NCBI GenBank assembly: GCA_029531795.1
Contig: JAPEIS010000006.1
Location: 1-64,000, forward strand
DNA from: Sclerotinia nivalis
Taxonomy: Eukaryota > Ascomycota > Leotiomycetes > Helotiales > Sclerotiniaceae
Direction: 5' to 3'
Length of the DNA: 64,000 nucleotides
The position numbers and the translations under genes were made by a program. Positions 24,516 to 36,263 of the stretch are shown here, one piece after another (position 1 is the stretch's first letter; each line of letters begins with the position of its first letter). The notes under the pieces were generated by a model. It was not told where the DNA came from, made no database searches, and worked only from the letters and a program-made list of their open reading frames with translations.

Positions 24516-27500
24516 CTACCTTTCATTATTCGACAATATAAAAACACTATTATTACTGATTGTTATAATCGTGATATTCTCATTTAATTCAATCTCTTGA
24601 TTTTTTTTATCATTCGGTTTTCGAGCAAAAACAGTTATGATACTTCTACTAATACTAACAAATCGATGATAAATATCAGTACCACCTCTATCAACCTCAA
24701 TCATTGTTCTACGCTCATTATTATTATTGATATTTGATTCATTATCTTGAATATCATCATCAACATATTCTCGATTAAACCTGTTCATCAAGTCCTTTAG
24801 TTTATCTAAACTTTAATTCTTGATCTGCTTTAGTATCTTCAATCTTGATGGTTACATCCGCTTTTATACCGGAACAAACCCTTTCAATCTAATACTCTTC
24901 TTCCCAACTATCCAAAACTCTTTGATCTCTTCTTGTCCATATATCTTAAGCCCTTGAATTCTGCATACAATGATAATATAAAAAATACTCTATACATAAT
25001 GATCTCGATTATCGCCAAATGTTTGCCGCCATACATTCTATAGAATACCATAAAGCATAATCGGATAAGAATAAAAAGGAAGCTCGATTTTCTTAGAATT
25101 GATATATACAATTGAAAACTACATCATTCGTCCCTAAAAACCTTAATTACGATTGATCTTCATGAATATAATAAAAATAGAATCCGATGAATATAAAAGG
25201 ACTCAATACATTAACCGAATTAGATAAAAGAACTCATCCAATTATTTATCTACTCTCCGATATCCCAAACATCGTTCAATCAACTCAAAAGTCTTCTATA
25301 AAATGATTCGATATAATTTATTGTTCTAACCACAATATTCCTTACCATCTTCCTACAGAAACAAGAAGTCGAACAGATTAACCATTCTCTTAAACTGCAT
25401 TTTATTTCTCATTACGAAATGAAATAATCCAATGACCCTATTGATAATAAATATCCGCTTCATATATTTATAACAAAATCGAATATCTTCCTTCTACTTA
25501 ATTACATCGAATATTAATTCAGGAAAGCATTTGTAGAATTTGAATATAGCCTTCCAAATATCTATATCGAACTATTCGAGATTCAAGACGTGAAAATATT
25601 CTAATCATTTATTCAATAAAGAAACGCTATACTGTACATTATACTAATTATACCAAAACTTAACCTAATTAAAACGAATATAAATGTTTCGAAGATCTTT
25701 GATTGTATACCACCTTTTTTTATACTTTTTATACATTAGCACATTCCTAATAAGGATATTCTCCTTATACAATAATACAAACTGCTACATTGCCTAGTTA
25801 AACTTCGGCAAGAATCAATCCAGATTACACCGTTCTATTATATCCTACATATCTAAGCCCTCTTTTATAATCTATTTCTGATCATTTGTTTATTCCCAAT
25901 AATCCTTGTACAGTAAAGACTCCTACTAGATCAAGTTGCTATTATAACAAAATCGGAGGGCCCTAAGTGCTGTTACTATAACAATAGTTTCTGGTAGCAA
26001 ATATATTAGAATTATATATACAAGAATATATTCAAAAAGAAAGCAATATTTGTTGATCTAAACAAAAAGAAAATCAAACAGCTTTTAGGTAGGGACAATA
26101 TAATAAGAGAGGATAGGCTGGGCAATATTGGCCTTATCATCGTACAGATCCCATTGTTGTTATTGTTGATAAACCTCTTCCATTATAATCAAAGAGATAC
26201 GGTGCTCTTCTCGAATCCTGTACGACTTCCTGCAGTTATCTACAAGATTTGTGTAGGCCCGCTTCTTGCTGTGAAGGTAGCCAAATTCGCAAATAGTTTT
26301 GGAGAAGATGATTCTATTGTCTTCTTATTGTAATGACCGGATATATCCAGGGTCTAGGGTCAGATTTTCTATCGAGTCATTATCAAAGATATACACTTTC
26401 GACGAATCAAAAAACGTCTTGATCAATATATAGAATTGAGAATAAATCAGTTCATCTCTATTTTCTTGTTTATATAGAATAGCAAATATAATCTGACTTA
26501 TTATATTTTGCATTGTTGTTTAAGAATATACCGTGTGTTTAAAATTCCCTTTTGCATAACTCCTATCCGTATCAAGAATTATCCGGTTCTTAGCATACAC
26601 TTCGAGGCAGCATTTCTTTCACAAAAATACTTCTGCTTCATGATCTTCCGGAATATAATCATACGGCAAAGCATTATCTTCGGATATCATCTGCTTTGCA
26701 AGATTAACAAATGTATAATCCTGATTATAAAATTGTGGATCGATTACTTCAGATTACTTTGCTTACCAACCATTATATGCTTGAGTCAGATTAGTATCTA
26801 TAAATTCCAACTTGGTATTTTTTGAATAGATAAACAAGATTGTTTCTTGGAATCAATCAAAGCCTGGATTTTCGTCGATAATCTGAAGGATAAGATTCCA
26901 AAATACATCAAGGTATTAAGGTTGTATGGTATATTTGATAAGTTATTCCCTTGCTGATTCTTTTTGACTAAAACCCTCTACTGAAATCGCGGTCGAATCC
27001 AAATTTGAAATTTTGGCGGATACAGGGTAATACTATATAATATTAAAGGATCCGATTATTTTGTTTATTGCTAAATCAACAATAACATTATAGAAGAATT
27101 GATTGTCTTGTTTGTTCAAATAGATAATATACTCATAATCACTTTCTAGATGAAGAACTAGAAAGAAAATGAAAATCGATAATAAATCCATTCCAATTAT
27201 AATACCAAAATAGTAATAAGGGATTTTGTAAAATGGAGTATATTTGTATATCAATATATTACAATCATTATACATCGGAATTCGTAATTCAAAGTGGATA
27301 TCGGCTGTAAGGTTGAGAATAGGATAAGCTTTAAATAATCAATTGATACCTCGTTTTGCAAATACCAAACTAATAGGAAAACAACAAATACTATCAATAT
27401 CAAACGTTATCTTAAAATAGCGATTCTTCTTACTGATTATATAATGTTGTGACAAGTATAAGTTCTTAAGCAAATTCTCATTTCGTATCCCGGCATCTTT

Positions 27501-27602
27501 AAAAGCAATTGATACATTCATACCTTCAAATGCCGTTTGGTAATCAAGATTATTATGATCTCCTGTTTTCATCAACTTAAGGTTACTCAAGATATCAAAC
27601 AA
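24516..27602 (-). pseudogene. RIP-decayed large gene of about 1,029 codons, family not recognised
   Basis: Segments at 27602-27339, 27275-27033, 26513-26325, about 25700-25300 and 24791-24516 are all in one minus-strand frame, and that frame makes sense as protein all the way through. Stops are numerous, but they appear where Trp, Gln or Arg would fit. I found no frameshift. Readable stretches include MKTGDHNNLDYQTAFEGMNV, LLPETIVIVTALRALRFCYN, KDLRNIYIRFN, KTFELIERCLGYRRVDK and ILKQIKN. The last 60 codons are polar and Asn-rich. I recognise no catalytic motif. The style recalls a large uncharacterised fungal protein that I remember from repeat-rich regions, but I cannot name it. A 5' part in another frame (27787-27587) may be an upstream exon. 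Confidence 0.6.
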
Positions 27603-27800
27603 AGATACCTTTTTAGTATAACCCCCCCTAAGAAGAATAGTAATTTGCTACAAAAATGAACATTCAAAATGCACATCTGATCATTGATAATATTTGTAAT
27701 GAAATTGATCAGCTTTATAGTATTACTCATAAATACAACCTTGAAAATTCCGAAACTATTTAGCAAACTTGAAAGCAATTCGCTCAATAAAGATTGAAAA

Positions 27801-28085
27801 TGTTACGATCACGCAACAGTTTCGTCAAAACAAGAAACCTAAACGGAGGCGTTCTCATTTCGAATCATCAGCGTAAGAACGTCATCGATCAGTTTGGAAT
27901 GTTTAGTAAACAAACTTCTTTGTATTGCTTATGAAAGGACAAGAATAATAGCGAACTATATGCGTTCTGATATCTCTTTATTGATTGAACTTAAAAGTAA
28001 TAGTTTATTCATGATTAGAAAGGGTAATGAAAAGTTTGGCTATGGTTTTACGATTAATTGATTCTTTGTCTATATGATCTTAACA
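27801..28085 (+). repeat. Gypsy-2 5' LTR
   Basis: 285 bases, TG...CA termini with inverted tips TGTTACGATCAC / ATGATCTTAACA. It matches 34900-35184 over its full length, mostly with transition differences. Confidence 0.88.
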
Positions 28086-28158
28086 ATTCTTTTCATTCAT
28101 CTAAAGAGCAACTCGTCAATTAGTTATCGGTATCTTAACGGAACCCCATCGGATAACA

Positions 28159-29348
28159 ATGGTTGGAATAAGAAATACTCCAGGTCGTCCGACTAATTCA
28201 AATATTTCTCAAAGTCGAAATAATACTTCCAGAACCCTTAGTAGAATCAAAGACGAGACGCTTATACCTAGTCGTCAACCCACTACACAATTGGAATTAG
28301 ATCTGACGCAAAGACTTGAAAATATACAAGAAGAGTTCGATGTTTTCAAACAAGCAAATCAACAAGAAATTGAAGAAACTTTTGTTCGTCTTATATAGGA
28401 AAGGGTATCTAATTTACCATCAACGATCGTTAGAGGAACAAAAACGACATCTAACCCCATTCATACTTCTCCAGGGAAACCTCCAAAACTTCAAAAGCTG
28501 TTATCTTATAAAGGTTTTAATATTGGAGAAGCAAAAGATTTCTTTTTCCAGGTTGAACTTATGTTTCGAAATGATAATAGGTATTATTTCCCAACTGATC
28601 AAAAGAAGATAGATCATATTATTCAATACTTTCAATAACAACCATTTGCAATTTGGTGTCGATACGAAGCTTCTACAACGAATTCTAATATATCTTGGGA
28701 AGAATTCAAAGAATATATGTGCGATGCGATATTAGATAAAGGCAATCGATAACGATATGCTATACAACAAATCATCAATATTAAACAACAATCTAATCAA
28801 AGTGTGAACAGTTTTGTAGTACACCTCGATAGTCTGGAGGAGGAAATCGAATCTGAAGCGGACAGTGTCTGTAAAGAACGACTTTTATCAAGCTTACTTC
28901 CCCATATTGCTAAACGAATTTCAGAATCTATTCAACAGTTTGAAAGTCGAAACGATTTAATCAAGCAAGCATATCGTTTCGAGAATGTGGATAAAATGTA
29001 TTGTTTACAAAACGTAAACGATCCGTTTCGTAATCGAAGATAAGGCAATACAGCTATATCATCAAATTCATCCTTTAATCGTTCTCAAAATGAATCATCT
29101 AAACAGCAAAATAATACATCATCAACGATCGATACACAATCGTAACAGCGTTCTAAATCTTCTTCAAAGGAAAAACCCAACAAAGAAAATCAGAAAAACG
29201 ATTATAGATAAAGGGATTTGATTTGTTTCCGTTGTTAATAAAAGGATCATTATACAAATAAATGTACTAATCCGTCTATATATCGATGGTGTAAAGGAGA
29301 TCATCAATTTCACGTTTGTCCTATACATTCCCAAAAGGAAAAGAATTA
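28159..29348 (+). pseudogene. gag: Gypsy-2 gag relic
   Basis: A single frame opens at the ATG at 28159 and is broken by stops at 28396 (TAG) and several later Gln or Trp positions. The longest clean pieces are 28159-28398 and 28804-29043. It contains the capsid-like segment ([16 protein letters not shown]) and, near 29225, a decayed zinc knuckle whose Cys, His and Cys remain around two stops. A second C-x2-C-like cluster follows. It lies directly downstream of the 5' LTR. Confidence 0.78.
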
Positions 29349-32300
29349 GGGAAACGATCAGACCCAACAGTAATTTTAACTGTTCCGATGACTTTGGGTC
29401 CTCAACAAGAGGAATGTACTATCTTAGTTATTGAAACAACTTTTCAAATTAATAATATTCCGACAAAACTTTGCTGTCTTATCGATTCTAATGTGCAAGC
29501 TAATATTATTCAATAAAGCAAGTGTATTGAATAGGATTGAATTCCTAATTTTGGAAAAGGCACTCCATTAATATCTGCTAGCAAAATGAGTATACTTTTA
29601 TATAATGATTATCAATTTATTATCGAAATATTAAACGATTTCAAAGAAAAAAGAATTTATATTTATCGATTTACTATTGCTACTTTGGATCTATTCGAAA
29701 TCGATGTTATTTTAGGGTTGCTATAGTTTCAAATTGTGAATCCAGATATTAATTGAAGGTCAATTATTCTTCGTTTTCGTTCTGTATTGTATAATATAGA
29801 AATAATAACAGCAAAAGAATTATATCGAGATATGAAAGTTGGAGCTATAATTTGTGTATTTTTATTTGAAATTAATTCTATTATACGATTTTTATTCAAA
29901 AACCGAAAAATCTTAACATTAATATCTTTAAAAATACTTTCCGAATACAAAGAATATAAACAAACTTTTTCTGAAAATGAGAGTAGCTTGCTTTTCGATC
30001 ATCACCCAATGAAACATTGTATTGATTTCGAATCTGGAACTATTTTACTTTGAGGACCAATATACGTTTTATCAGAACAAGAATTGATTGTTCTACGATA
30101 ATACTTTGACGAATATCAAAAGAAAGATTGGATCCACTGTTCGATTAACTTTGCTGGTGTACCAATTATGTTTGTATTAAAGAAAGATGGTGGTTATTGA
30201 TTATGTATTGATTATCGTGGTCTTAATAAAATTACGAAAAAGGATTGTACGCCTTTACTTTTAATTAGCGAATCTTTAGATCGCTTAAGACAAGGAGTCT
30301 TTTTCATAAAACTCGATTTGAAAGATACTTACCATCGAATATGTATACAGGAAGGCGATGAATGGAAGACGGTTTTCCGTACTTGATATGGCCAATTTGA
30401 GTATCTAGTTATGCCTTTTGGTTTAACGAATACTCTTGCAACTTTTCAAACTTATATTAATCAAGCATTCATTGGTTTTACAAATAATATTTATATTATA
30501 TATTTAGACGATATTCTCATTTATTCTAAAGACAAAGAAACATATACTACCGATGTTCGCAAAATTCTTGTTAAATTGATTGAATATAAACTTTATGCGA
30601 AATTGAAGAAATGTATATTTTATATATATGAAATCGAATTCTTAGATTTTATTGTATCAGGAAAAGGCGTTATTATAAAACCAAACCGAATTTAGATAAT
30701 TATAAAGTGGTCTAAACCAAAATCGCTCCATGATATCCAAGTTTTCTTAAGCTTTGCAAACTTCTATCGTCGATTTATCACCGGATATTCACAAATAGTT
30801 TATGGTTTAATCGATTTATTAAAAGGTATCAAAAAAGGAAAAGCTGTATTAGAATTTAAATGGATTAAGGAGGTTTAGGAAATCTTTGATAATCTAAAAA
30901 AGGTATTCACTATTATACCAATATTCAAACATTTTGAATTAGTTCTTCGAATCTTACTCGAAACAGATACTTCTGGATTTGCTTTAGGATGTGTACTTTC
31001 TCAATTATTTTTTAACAATTTAAATGATCCTATTGTTTTCCGATGGTATCCTGTTGCCTTTTATTCAAGAAAATTTATTTCAATTGAGTAAAGATATTTT
31101 ATATATAATTAAGAACTTTTAGCTATTTATATAGCTTTTGTTCAATAATAACATTATATTGCAAGTAGTTAGTATACAATTGTAATCAAAACGGATCACA
31201 ATAATCTTCAATATTTTATAAAAACAAAACAACTTAATAAATAACAAATATAATAAACTGAAGTTTTAATTACTTACAATTTCATAATTATATATAGGTC
31301 CGGAAAATTAAACCCCATTAATGGTTCGTCAAGAAGATTCGATTATATCGAAGATATGAATAGAATTAACGAAATACTATTTATATTATAAAACAAATTA
31401 AGGAACATTGCAGTTATTGTTGCACTTTTTTATTTGTCCATAGTGGAAACAGAATCCCTGAGAAATATAATAGATCTTTTTCAAAAAGATGGGTATAACT
31501 TGTCCCTTTATAATTCAGAAAAATCATTGGTGATGATTGGTTGTAAACAGTCGTTATCACATCGGTTGGCTTGTATATTGATAATTGATAAAACAATATT
31601 CGAATTTATATTTGAGCTAATAAGAAATACTTTGTTATAGCTTTAAAAGAATAACGATTTTACAAAAAATAAAGAGTATTTGAGGTTTAGAAATGATTCC
31701 GCTGAAAACACTGCATTTTGATAAATCGATGCCAATAGTTTGTTCAAGTATAATGGGCGTGCCTTCGTATTGCCAGATAATGTTGTGAAAGCAGAAATCT
31801 TATAGGTTCATTATAATGATCCTATGGGGGGTTATTGGGGTGTTAAGAAAATATAGGAAATCTTGAAAAGCAAGTATTTTTGGTATAGTATAATGAAAGA
31901 TATAAAAAGGTATGTATGGATATGTGCTGTTTGTCAATGGATAGTTGTGAAACGGTATCGGTTTTATAACGAGTTACAAACCTTATCATTTCCTTTAGAT
32001 TCTTGGAAAGAAATAATAATGGATTTTGTTACAGATTTATTTTTTTCTAAAATAGATAAATATGTATACGATGTTGTATTTGTGATTATCGATAGATATA
32101 TGAAACTCGCTTGATATATTCCAATTAATAAAACAATAACTTTATCAAAACTAGCAGAAATTCTATTTCGATATATTTTTAAAGACTTCGGTGTACCAAA
32201 AGGGATAATATCTAATAAAGGACCACAATTTGCAAATAAATTTTGAAACAGTTTAATATTTTATTTAAGAATTCACTGCAAATTATCTATTACATTTCAT

Positions 32301-33080
32301 CTACAAACCGATAATCAAATAGAATATCAAAATCAAAATCTAATTCATTATATTATTTGTTATACAAATTGGAAACAGGATGATTGGGTTGCGCTATTAT
32401 CTTTAGCAGAATTCATATATAATGCAACGTGGTACAGTACAATTGGAAAAGCACCTTTCAAAGCAATATATGGATATCTACCTACTTTCAACTATATCGA
32501 TGAGGACGTTGATACTGAAGGGAAGGTATCTATTGCAAAAGAACATATTGAATTATTGAATCAAGAAAGGGCAAAATTAGTAAAGATTTAGGAAAAGTTT
32601 ACAAAAAGAAAATCAGAGAATAATAAAAAGGATCTATTTTAGCGATTTTATATCGGCGATAAAGTTATGCTTAGTATCAAAAACATTAAACAATTACGAT
32701 CCAAAAAGAAATTTTCCGATTGCTTTATAGGCCTCTTTACTATTATTAATATTATGAGTAGTGGATAAGTATATGAACTAGTGCTTTTATTATCATACAA
32801 AATATACAATATCTTCCATGTTTCTTTACTAGAACCGTAGTATCAATGTGATAATATCGTTGATCCTCCGTCTCCTGAAGAAATTGATGGATATATGGAA
32901 TATGAAGTTGAAAAGATATTAGCACATAGAAAAAAAGGATAAGGAATGCAATATTTAGTATAATAAAAAGGCTATCAACCAGCGGAAGATACTTAGGAAG
33001 CTTCATGAAATTTAATGTATATCAAAAAACAATTGGAAAATTATGAAAAGGAAAATGCATTATTTATACAACGAAGGTAA
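29349..33080 (+). pseudogene. pol: Gypsy-2 pol relic (protease to chromodomain)
   Basis: The protease active site is seen as LIDSN in place of DSG near 29485. RT keeps [26 protein letters not shown] and the catalytic YLDDILIYS at about 30509-30536. RNase H lies around 30.95-31.25 kb. The integrase is seen in pieces at 31.86-32.11 kb (CQW zinc region, then MDFVTDLF and IIDRYMK), and DNQIEYQNQNL near 32.32 kb replaces the usual DGQTERxNQ. A chromodomain-like end (YLV...KGYQPAEDT) sits near 32.95-33.0 kb. Many stops and a few probable indels are present. Confidence 0.82.
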
Positions 33081-33436
33081 AGAACTAAAAAGTAATATGA
33101 TTGAAGCACACTATAAAAACATTTACTCATTTTACCTATTATTTTGAAAACCTTTTTAATATATTAATTTTCCTTTGCTATATAGTATTTACATTTTCTT
33201 CGCTCTTTTACCTTTATCTTCAACAAACTATCCTCCCCAATATTATCAGAATTTTCATTAGTATCTGGTTCAACCGATTGATAAAACATATATCTGATAC
33301 ACTCCTCAACGATAGGATTACGATGTGTAATTTGTGATATCCGTATACCAGAAAGAGAGTTGTCTATGGTTCGAAGTCTTGGTCCGACAGATTCGTTAAC
33401 GATTAATTATCGGTTAATAAAGATTCATTATATTCA

Positions 33437-34057
33437 TTATTTGGAAACAAAAACTTTTTTATATGAATTGTGCTCATTTAGGATATTACTTACAATATCA
33501 GGACTAGAAAAATTTAACAAATCTTTATCCCCAATTGTTTCCTTGCCCATTATTGATATACTTGATTTTGTCAAAAGAACAGATGCTTCTTGATGCTTTA
33601 CCGACAATACTACACTTGATTCCGGAATAGTATTCAATATACCAAAGCTTTTTGAAGGCGAAAAAGGTATATTGATTACAATAGAAGTTTTAGTCTTCTC
33701 CTTCTTGGATTTTTTAGGAGCCGAGGGTTTTCCATCGTTAATCGATTCAATATCCTCATCATCATCGTCGAAAGGTTCAACAGGTTCCGATATCTTTCTC
33801 TTTGCAAAAACCAATTTGCAAACTTCTCCAATCTTCTTTGTTTTAAAAATAGAAGATAGAACTATCCACTCCTCCTTCACTATACAATCATTAGTATTCC
33901 GCGTACCTTTTATTTTGCCTTTGACACTTTTACAGCTTATTCGTTTTGCTGAAGTACAAAAGGATTTCGACAATTTGAATCGAGTAGAGACAATATTAGA
34001 ACTATCCTCCTCACTAAAGGTATCCTTCAATTTGGCCTCACTTGCCAATTTATCCAT
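33437..34057 (-). CDS. Antisense reading frame in Gypsy-2, 206 codons, acidic/basic C-terminal part
   Basis: This open frame runs against the element, between pol and the 3' LTR. It begins KLASEAKLKDTFSEEDSS, has an acidic patch (DDDDED) next to a basic one (KKSKKEKTK), and shows no catalytic or membrane motif. It is unbroken while the surrounding pol frames carry many stops. A Cys-rich stretch in another minus-strand frame lies just upstream (34120-34660) and may be its first exon. Some fungal Gypsy elements are known to carry an extra antisense gene. I infer the same here but cannot identify it. Whether it is a real gene or a chance frame in AT-rich DNA is unsettled. Confidence 0.45.
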   Translation of the reverse strand: MDKLASEAKLKDTFSEEDSSNIVSTRFKLSKSFCTSAKRISCKSVKGKIKGTRNTNDCIVKEEWIVLSSIFKTKKIGEVCKLVFAKRKISEPVEPFDDDDEDIESINDGKPSAPKKSKKEKTKTSIVINIPFSPSKSFGILNTIPESSVVLSVKHQEASVLLTKSSISIMGKETIGDKDLLNFSSPDIVSNILNEHNSYKKVFVSK

Positions 34058-34119
34058 AGAATTTTGCTTTAGCTAGTGGAAAATTAATCAAAAGCATTTA
34101 TAAACATTATAGATATACC

Positions 34120-34660
34120 GACGAAATATCGAAACAAGTCTATACTAGTTTCGAACAACTTCACCCCTTTCTCCATTTATATATTCAACACTAATACAAC
34201 CTCTTTCGTATCCCGAGATTCTCGCTTTAAATTATACTTCTTTTGTTTGCAAAGAAAAGCTTCCATTCTTCGAGTAAAATTAAGCTGACGATTATTTAAA
34301 CTTCTTCGAACTGTTGTTTCTTCTGGAAAACCTGCTGAAGCCGCTTCTCATTCGCGATGTAACCGCAATATTCGATTTATAACAGAATGAAATACTTCTA
34401 GTAGTACATCACAAGTTTTCTTCTTTCGAATACATTTGACACATGATAAATCGACTCCTTTGAAAAAGAAACATTCCTCACTGATTACCTCCCCATCTAA
34501 TAGAACTTTTCTGCTATCGTAATTGGCTATACACTTAACACAGCAGAGACAAATTGATTGTGTGAATTGTAAAGGTAAACAAACAGATCGCGTTGCTAAT
34601 TCGAAGGCTTGATGAGATATATTGAAGGTATTCAGGAATTTGATGGTATTATCGCAATAT
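34120..34660 (-). pseudogene. Cys-rich antisense segment upstream of the 206-codon frame
   Basis: On the minus strand a protein-like frame reads SICLCCVKCIANYD, then EECFF, then SCVKCIRKKKTCD, giving a C-x-C-C-x2-C cluster and a C-x2-C-x6-C cluster, as in zinc-binding modules. It continues with LLEVFHSVINRILRLHRE and QLNFTRRMEAFLCKQKKY. Two stops interrupt it, a TGA after LHRE and a TAA after LVLNI, each explainable as a transition. It precedes the 33437-34057 frame but in a different frame, so an intron or an indel must lie between. Confidence 0.45.
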
Positions 34661-34899
34661 CAACAAGAGAATTACAGAAAATTGAAATGAAGAATTGAAA
34701 AGTTTATAATGCTCTGGTAGAGCGGATTATGCATTGTTATTGTTTATGTTTTGTTTGTATTTATTTGTTACACAAGGGACCAAACGCTACATTCATATTG
34801 TTGCTCGACAGCATCTCGCATCTGGCAAATGATTTAAGAATAGCAAACGACTTCAGAACCAATAGGCTTCTCAGAAACGAAGCCTTGAAGGGAAGGCTC

Positions 34900-35184
34900 T
34901 GTTACGATCACATAACAATTTCGTCAAAACAAGAAACCTAAACGGAGGCGTTCTCATTTCGAATCATCAACATAGGAATATCATCGATCAGTTTGGAATG
35001 TTTAATAAACAAGCTTCTTTGTATTGCTTATGAAAGGACAGGAATGGTGGCGAACTATAAACGTTCTGATATCTCTTTATTGATTGAACTTAAAAGTAAT
35101 AGTTTATTCATGATTAGAAAGGGTAATGAAAAGTTTGGCTACGGTTTTACGACTAATTGATTCTTTGCCTATGTGATCTTAACA
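34900..35184 (+). repeat. Gypsy-2 3' LTR
   Basis: 285 bases matching the 5' LTR. It is preceded by the purine-rich stretch GAAGGGAAGG (34888-34897). Its right edge abuts the truncated pogo-like transposon directly. Confidence 0.88.
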
Positions 35185-36106
35185 ACAATAGATCAACCCT
35201 ACATATACCTTTTCCCTCACCGTAATAATTACCATTTATAGTATCGAACCTGAAAAAGCCTCTACGCCATCTACATCGATACAATTTTCAGGGAATAAAA
35301 TAAAGATACCATATACGATTAAAATTCTTCATCACCTCAAATTAAAGTTTCGCCTTAAATAGGATCCTGATATCACTCAGAAGCTTTTTAAGGCTGTATT
35401 TACAAATACAACTAATACTAATATTCAATTATATAGAGCAAAGGGTTTAAAAGAAGCTTTAAAGATCGAAAAGAAGAAAAGAATTTGTTCCAAACATTTA
35501 AATTTTGTAGAAAAGAAGGGCGGGGGTACTTTTTTATATTCCCTTTTGCAAATTGAGAGAGCTAAAATCTATTAATCGATTAAAGTATTAACTACTGAAC
35601 AAAAGAAGAAAATTAAGAAACAAAAGAAAACTGAAAAGAAAGTTGAAAGGGAATAAAGGAATAGGGTGATTAAAAAGAGGGTAATACAAAAGAAGATTGA
35701 TCATCAAATTGTATATAATACTAAGGAGGGGATGAAAAGAATTTGGAAATCATTAATACCTTTTGTTAAAAGAGTTCAAATGATTCCAAAACATTCTTAT
35801 ATTATAGGTTTAGTATTTAAAGAAGCTATAAAGGATTATGATATTGTAGAGGTTGATAAATCAATAGTGGAAGGAAAAGAGGGGGTATTACATTCAAAGG
35901 CTGGGCGATATATCAAGATTTCGTCGAAATTGATAAAGTAAAGATTTTTTGATTCTATTGGATAATATTATATCTTTTTATATATCAAAAGAAATCATAG
36001 TTTTATATCTTATAAATTATAATTAATATCGAATTTTGAAGTGATCGTAGTTGTGATATGGGGGGCGTGCAAGATGTGGGGTCGTGCACGATGTAGGGAT
36101 ATCGGT
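35185..36106 (+). mobile_element. Truncated pogo-like DNA transposon, 3' part with right terminal inverted repeat
   Basis: About 900 bases match 49757-50619 almost colinearly, with mainly transition differences. The coding part is the C-terminal region of a DDE transposase (KGLKEALKIEKKKR, then GGGTFLYS...LLQIERAK, then Lys/Glu-rich coiled coil). The clean tail frame is 35666-35941. The right inverted repeat is at 36066-36106 and is followed by the target dinucleotide TA (36107-36108). This copy appears less mutated than the one at 50 kb. Its 5' two thirds are missing where Gypsy-2 abuts. Confidence 0.8.
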
Positions 36107-36263
36107 TACCTTATTGACAATTCTATAGATATTAAATATAGCGTAAAGATATAGAAACAATATATACAATTATTACGGCAAAACATTATCCTCGACCACC
36201 AGGCTGCTTAAATCAAAATACCCACGTTCTAAAACAAAGTTGCTTTCTCCCGTGTACAAAAAA

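Larger units (their letters stand above)
27801..35184 (+). mobile_element. Gypsy-2: decayed Ty3/Gypsy element with an extra antisense gene
   Basis: Two 285-base LTRs (27801-28085 and 34900-35184), both TGTTACGATCAC to GATCTTAACA, bound 7.4 kb. Gag, protease, RT, RNase H, integrase and chromodomain follow in Gypsy order up to about 33.08 kb. A region of about 1.8 kb with minus-strand coding potential separates pol from the 3' LTR. The flanking five bases (GAAAA on the left, ACAAT on the right) do not match, so one end was rearranged or the LTRs belong to different insertions. Mutation is moderate and of RIP type. Confidence 0.85.

Noticed and set aside
33672..34076. Plus-strand 134-codon frame inside Gypsy-2
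   Set aside because: Lies opposite the 206-codon antisense frame and reads as serine and phenylalanine runs, the complement of acidic and lysine-rich coding sequence. The antisense frame is the better candidate.
34710..34735. GCTCTGGTAGAGCGG looked like a tRNA D-arm
   Set aside because: No matching anticodon arm, T-arm (GTTCRANNC) or acceptor stem follows within 100 bases.
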